From a virus, in IMG/VR virus record IMGVR_UViG_3300042328_000232, positions 1 through 23,641 of that record: a DNA stretch of 23,641 bases; one strand, written 5' to 3'. Both the position numbers and the translations under genes were made by a program. The notes below the pieces were generated by a model that was not told the DNA's origin, searched no databases, and saw only the letters and a program-made list of their open reading frames with translations. Positions 23,258 to 23,641 of the stretch are shown here, piece by piece. Numbering within the stretch: position 1 is the first letter of the stretch; each line of letters opens with the position of its first letter.

Positions 23258-23641
23258 ATGGCATTTTATGATCAAGATGGTGAAGATGTTACTAACGTCT
23301 ATATGACAACTGAGATGCTTGATAACTTTGTTGGTACTGGGTTGTGGAGTTGTGGCTATAATACCATGGGTCAATTAGGTCAAAATGATATTGTTCCTAG
23401 ATCAAGTCCAGTTCAAGTGGGTTCATTGACGAATTGGAAATCAGTTGCAAGTGGTTATTATCATACCGTAGCAATTAAGACTGATGGTGCGCTATGGTCA
23501 TTTGGCAACAATGGTCAGGGTCAATTAGGTCAAGGTGAAAGAACGCATAGATCTAGTCCTGTTCAAGTTGGATCATTAACGAATTGGAAATCAGTTGCAA
23601 GTGGTTATTATCATACCGTAGCAATTAAGACTGATGGTACG
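23258..23641 (+). CDS. RCC1-repeat (beta-propeller) tail fibre protein, 3' end cut off by window
   Basis: The reading frame opens at the ATG 23258-23260 behind a GGGGG-rich ribosome site and is still open at the window edge (128 residues seen). The N-terminus 'MAFYDQDGEDVTNVYMTTEM' is a short anchoring segment like those of other fibre genes. From about residue 30 it consists of RCC1-type repeats: 'LWSCGYNTMGQLGQND', 'SSPVQVGSLTNWKSVASG', 'YYHTVAIKTDGALWSFGNNG' and a second full unit starting 'GQGQLGQGERTHRSSPVQVG'. The period is about 50 residues, the size of one blade of a seven-bladed RCC1 propeller, so a full gene would need several more units. RCC1 propellers are protein and chromatin binders in eukaryotes and occur in bacterial surface proteins; here a receptor-binding head is likely (inference from position after the fibre genes). 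Confidence 0.88.
   Translation, partial: MAFYDQDGEDVTNVYMTTEMLDNFVGTGLWSCGYNTMGQLGQNDIVPRSSPVQVGSLTNWKSVASGYYHTVAIKTDGALWSFGNNGQGQLGQGERTHRSSPVQVGSLTNWKSVASGYYHTVAIKTDGT
23429..23488 (+). repeat. 60-base exact repeat in RCC1 gene, unit 1
   Basis: Bases 23429-23488 are identical to 23579-23638. The period is 150 bases, one RCC1 blade of 50 codons. It encodes the segment from TNWKSVASG to AIKTDG. Confidence 0.92.
23579..23638 (+). repeat. 60-base exact repeat in RCC1 gene, unit 2
   Basis: Second exact copy of 23429-23488. The array probably continues past the window edge. Confidence 0.92.

Overview
The window is a densely packed structural-gene segment from a T4-like contractile-tailed phage (Caudoviricetes, myovirus morphology). 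Recognisable homologues of T4 gp4, gp48, gp53, gp27, gp5, gp5.4 (PAAR), gp25, gp6 and gp8 lie next to each other, and two perfect T4-type late promoter boxes (TATAAATA) stand before the two main gene blocks. The sequence is AT-rich. There are no tRNAs, no integrase and no insertion sequence. Peptidoglycan-degrading modules on the tail spike imply a bacterial host with a thin murein layer, probably Gram-negative. The host cannot be named from sequence alone. The domain set (DUF4815 protein, gp5 split into two genes, GxGY-repeat decorations, S74 fibres) resembles T4-like phages of aquatic bacteria more than the enteric T4 group; this is an inference.

Layout. Positions 1-1558 read leftward: a partial tail-tube-family protein (gp19/gp54 type), a conserved 200-residue virion protein, and the gp4 head-completion protein with nuclease-like motifs. 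A 93-base divergent region (1559-1651) carries a late promoter for the rightward block. From 1652 to 8523 come the central hub and tail-tube cap: gp48, gp53, gp27-like hub, a stand-alone gp5 OB-fold protein, a 928-residue spike carrying both a GH19-type muramidase domain and an M15-type peptidase domain around the gp5 needle, a PAAR tip and a small unknown protein. A second late promoter (8585-8592) starts the wedge block: gp25, gp6, a gp7-like protein with a long C-terminal repeat tail, a 148-residue structural protein and gp8. From 14870 to the end lie peripheral baseplate and adhesion genes: a DUF4815 protein with a proline-rich hinge and a DUF4214-like tip, an 818-residue baseplate or fibre-attachment protein, a small coiled-coil protein, two tail-fibre genes with S74 self-cleaving chaperone domains, and a truncated fibre gene with RCC1 (beta-propeller) repeats that runs off the window.

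The genes describe a whole injection machine from the inside outward. gp27, the OB protein, the spike and PAAR form the puncturing device. gp48 (with the gp19/gp54-type protein) nucleates the tube. gp53, gp25, gp6, gp7-like and gp8 form the wedges. The repeat-rich proteins that follow connect to host recognition. Most junctions are stop/start overlaps or gaps of fewer than 15 bases, so expression is probably translationally coupled within late operons.

The most noteworthy features are the dual-enzyme spike with a split gp5, the RCC1 fibre, the proline hinge plus DUF4214-like tip, the GxGY beta module shared by three baseplate proteins, and several exact in-frame repeats that could let fibre genes change by recombination. 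No stretch longer than about 95 bases lacks a gene.
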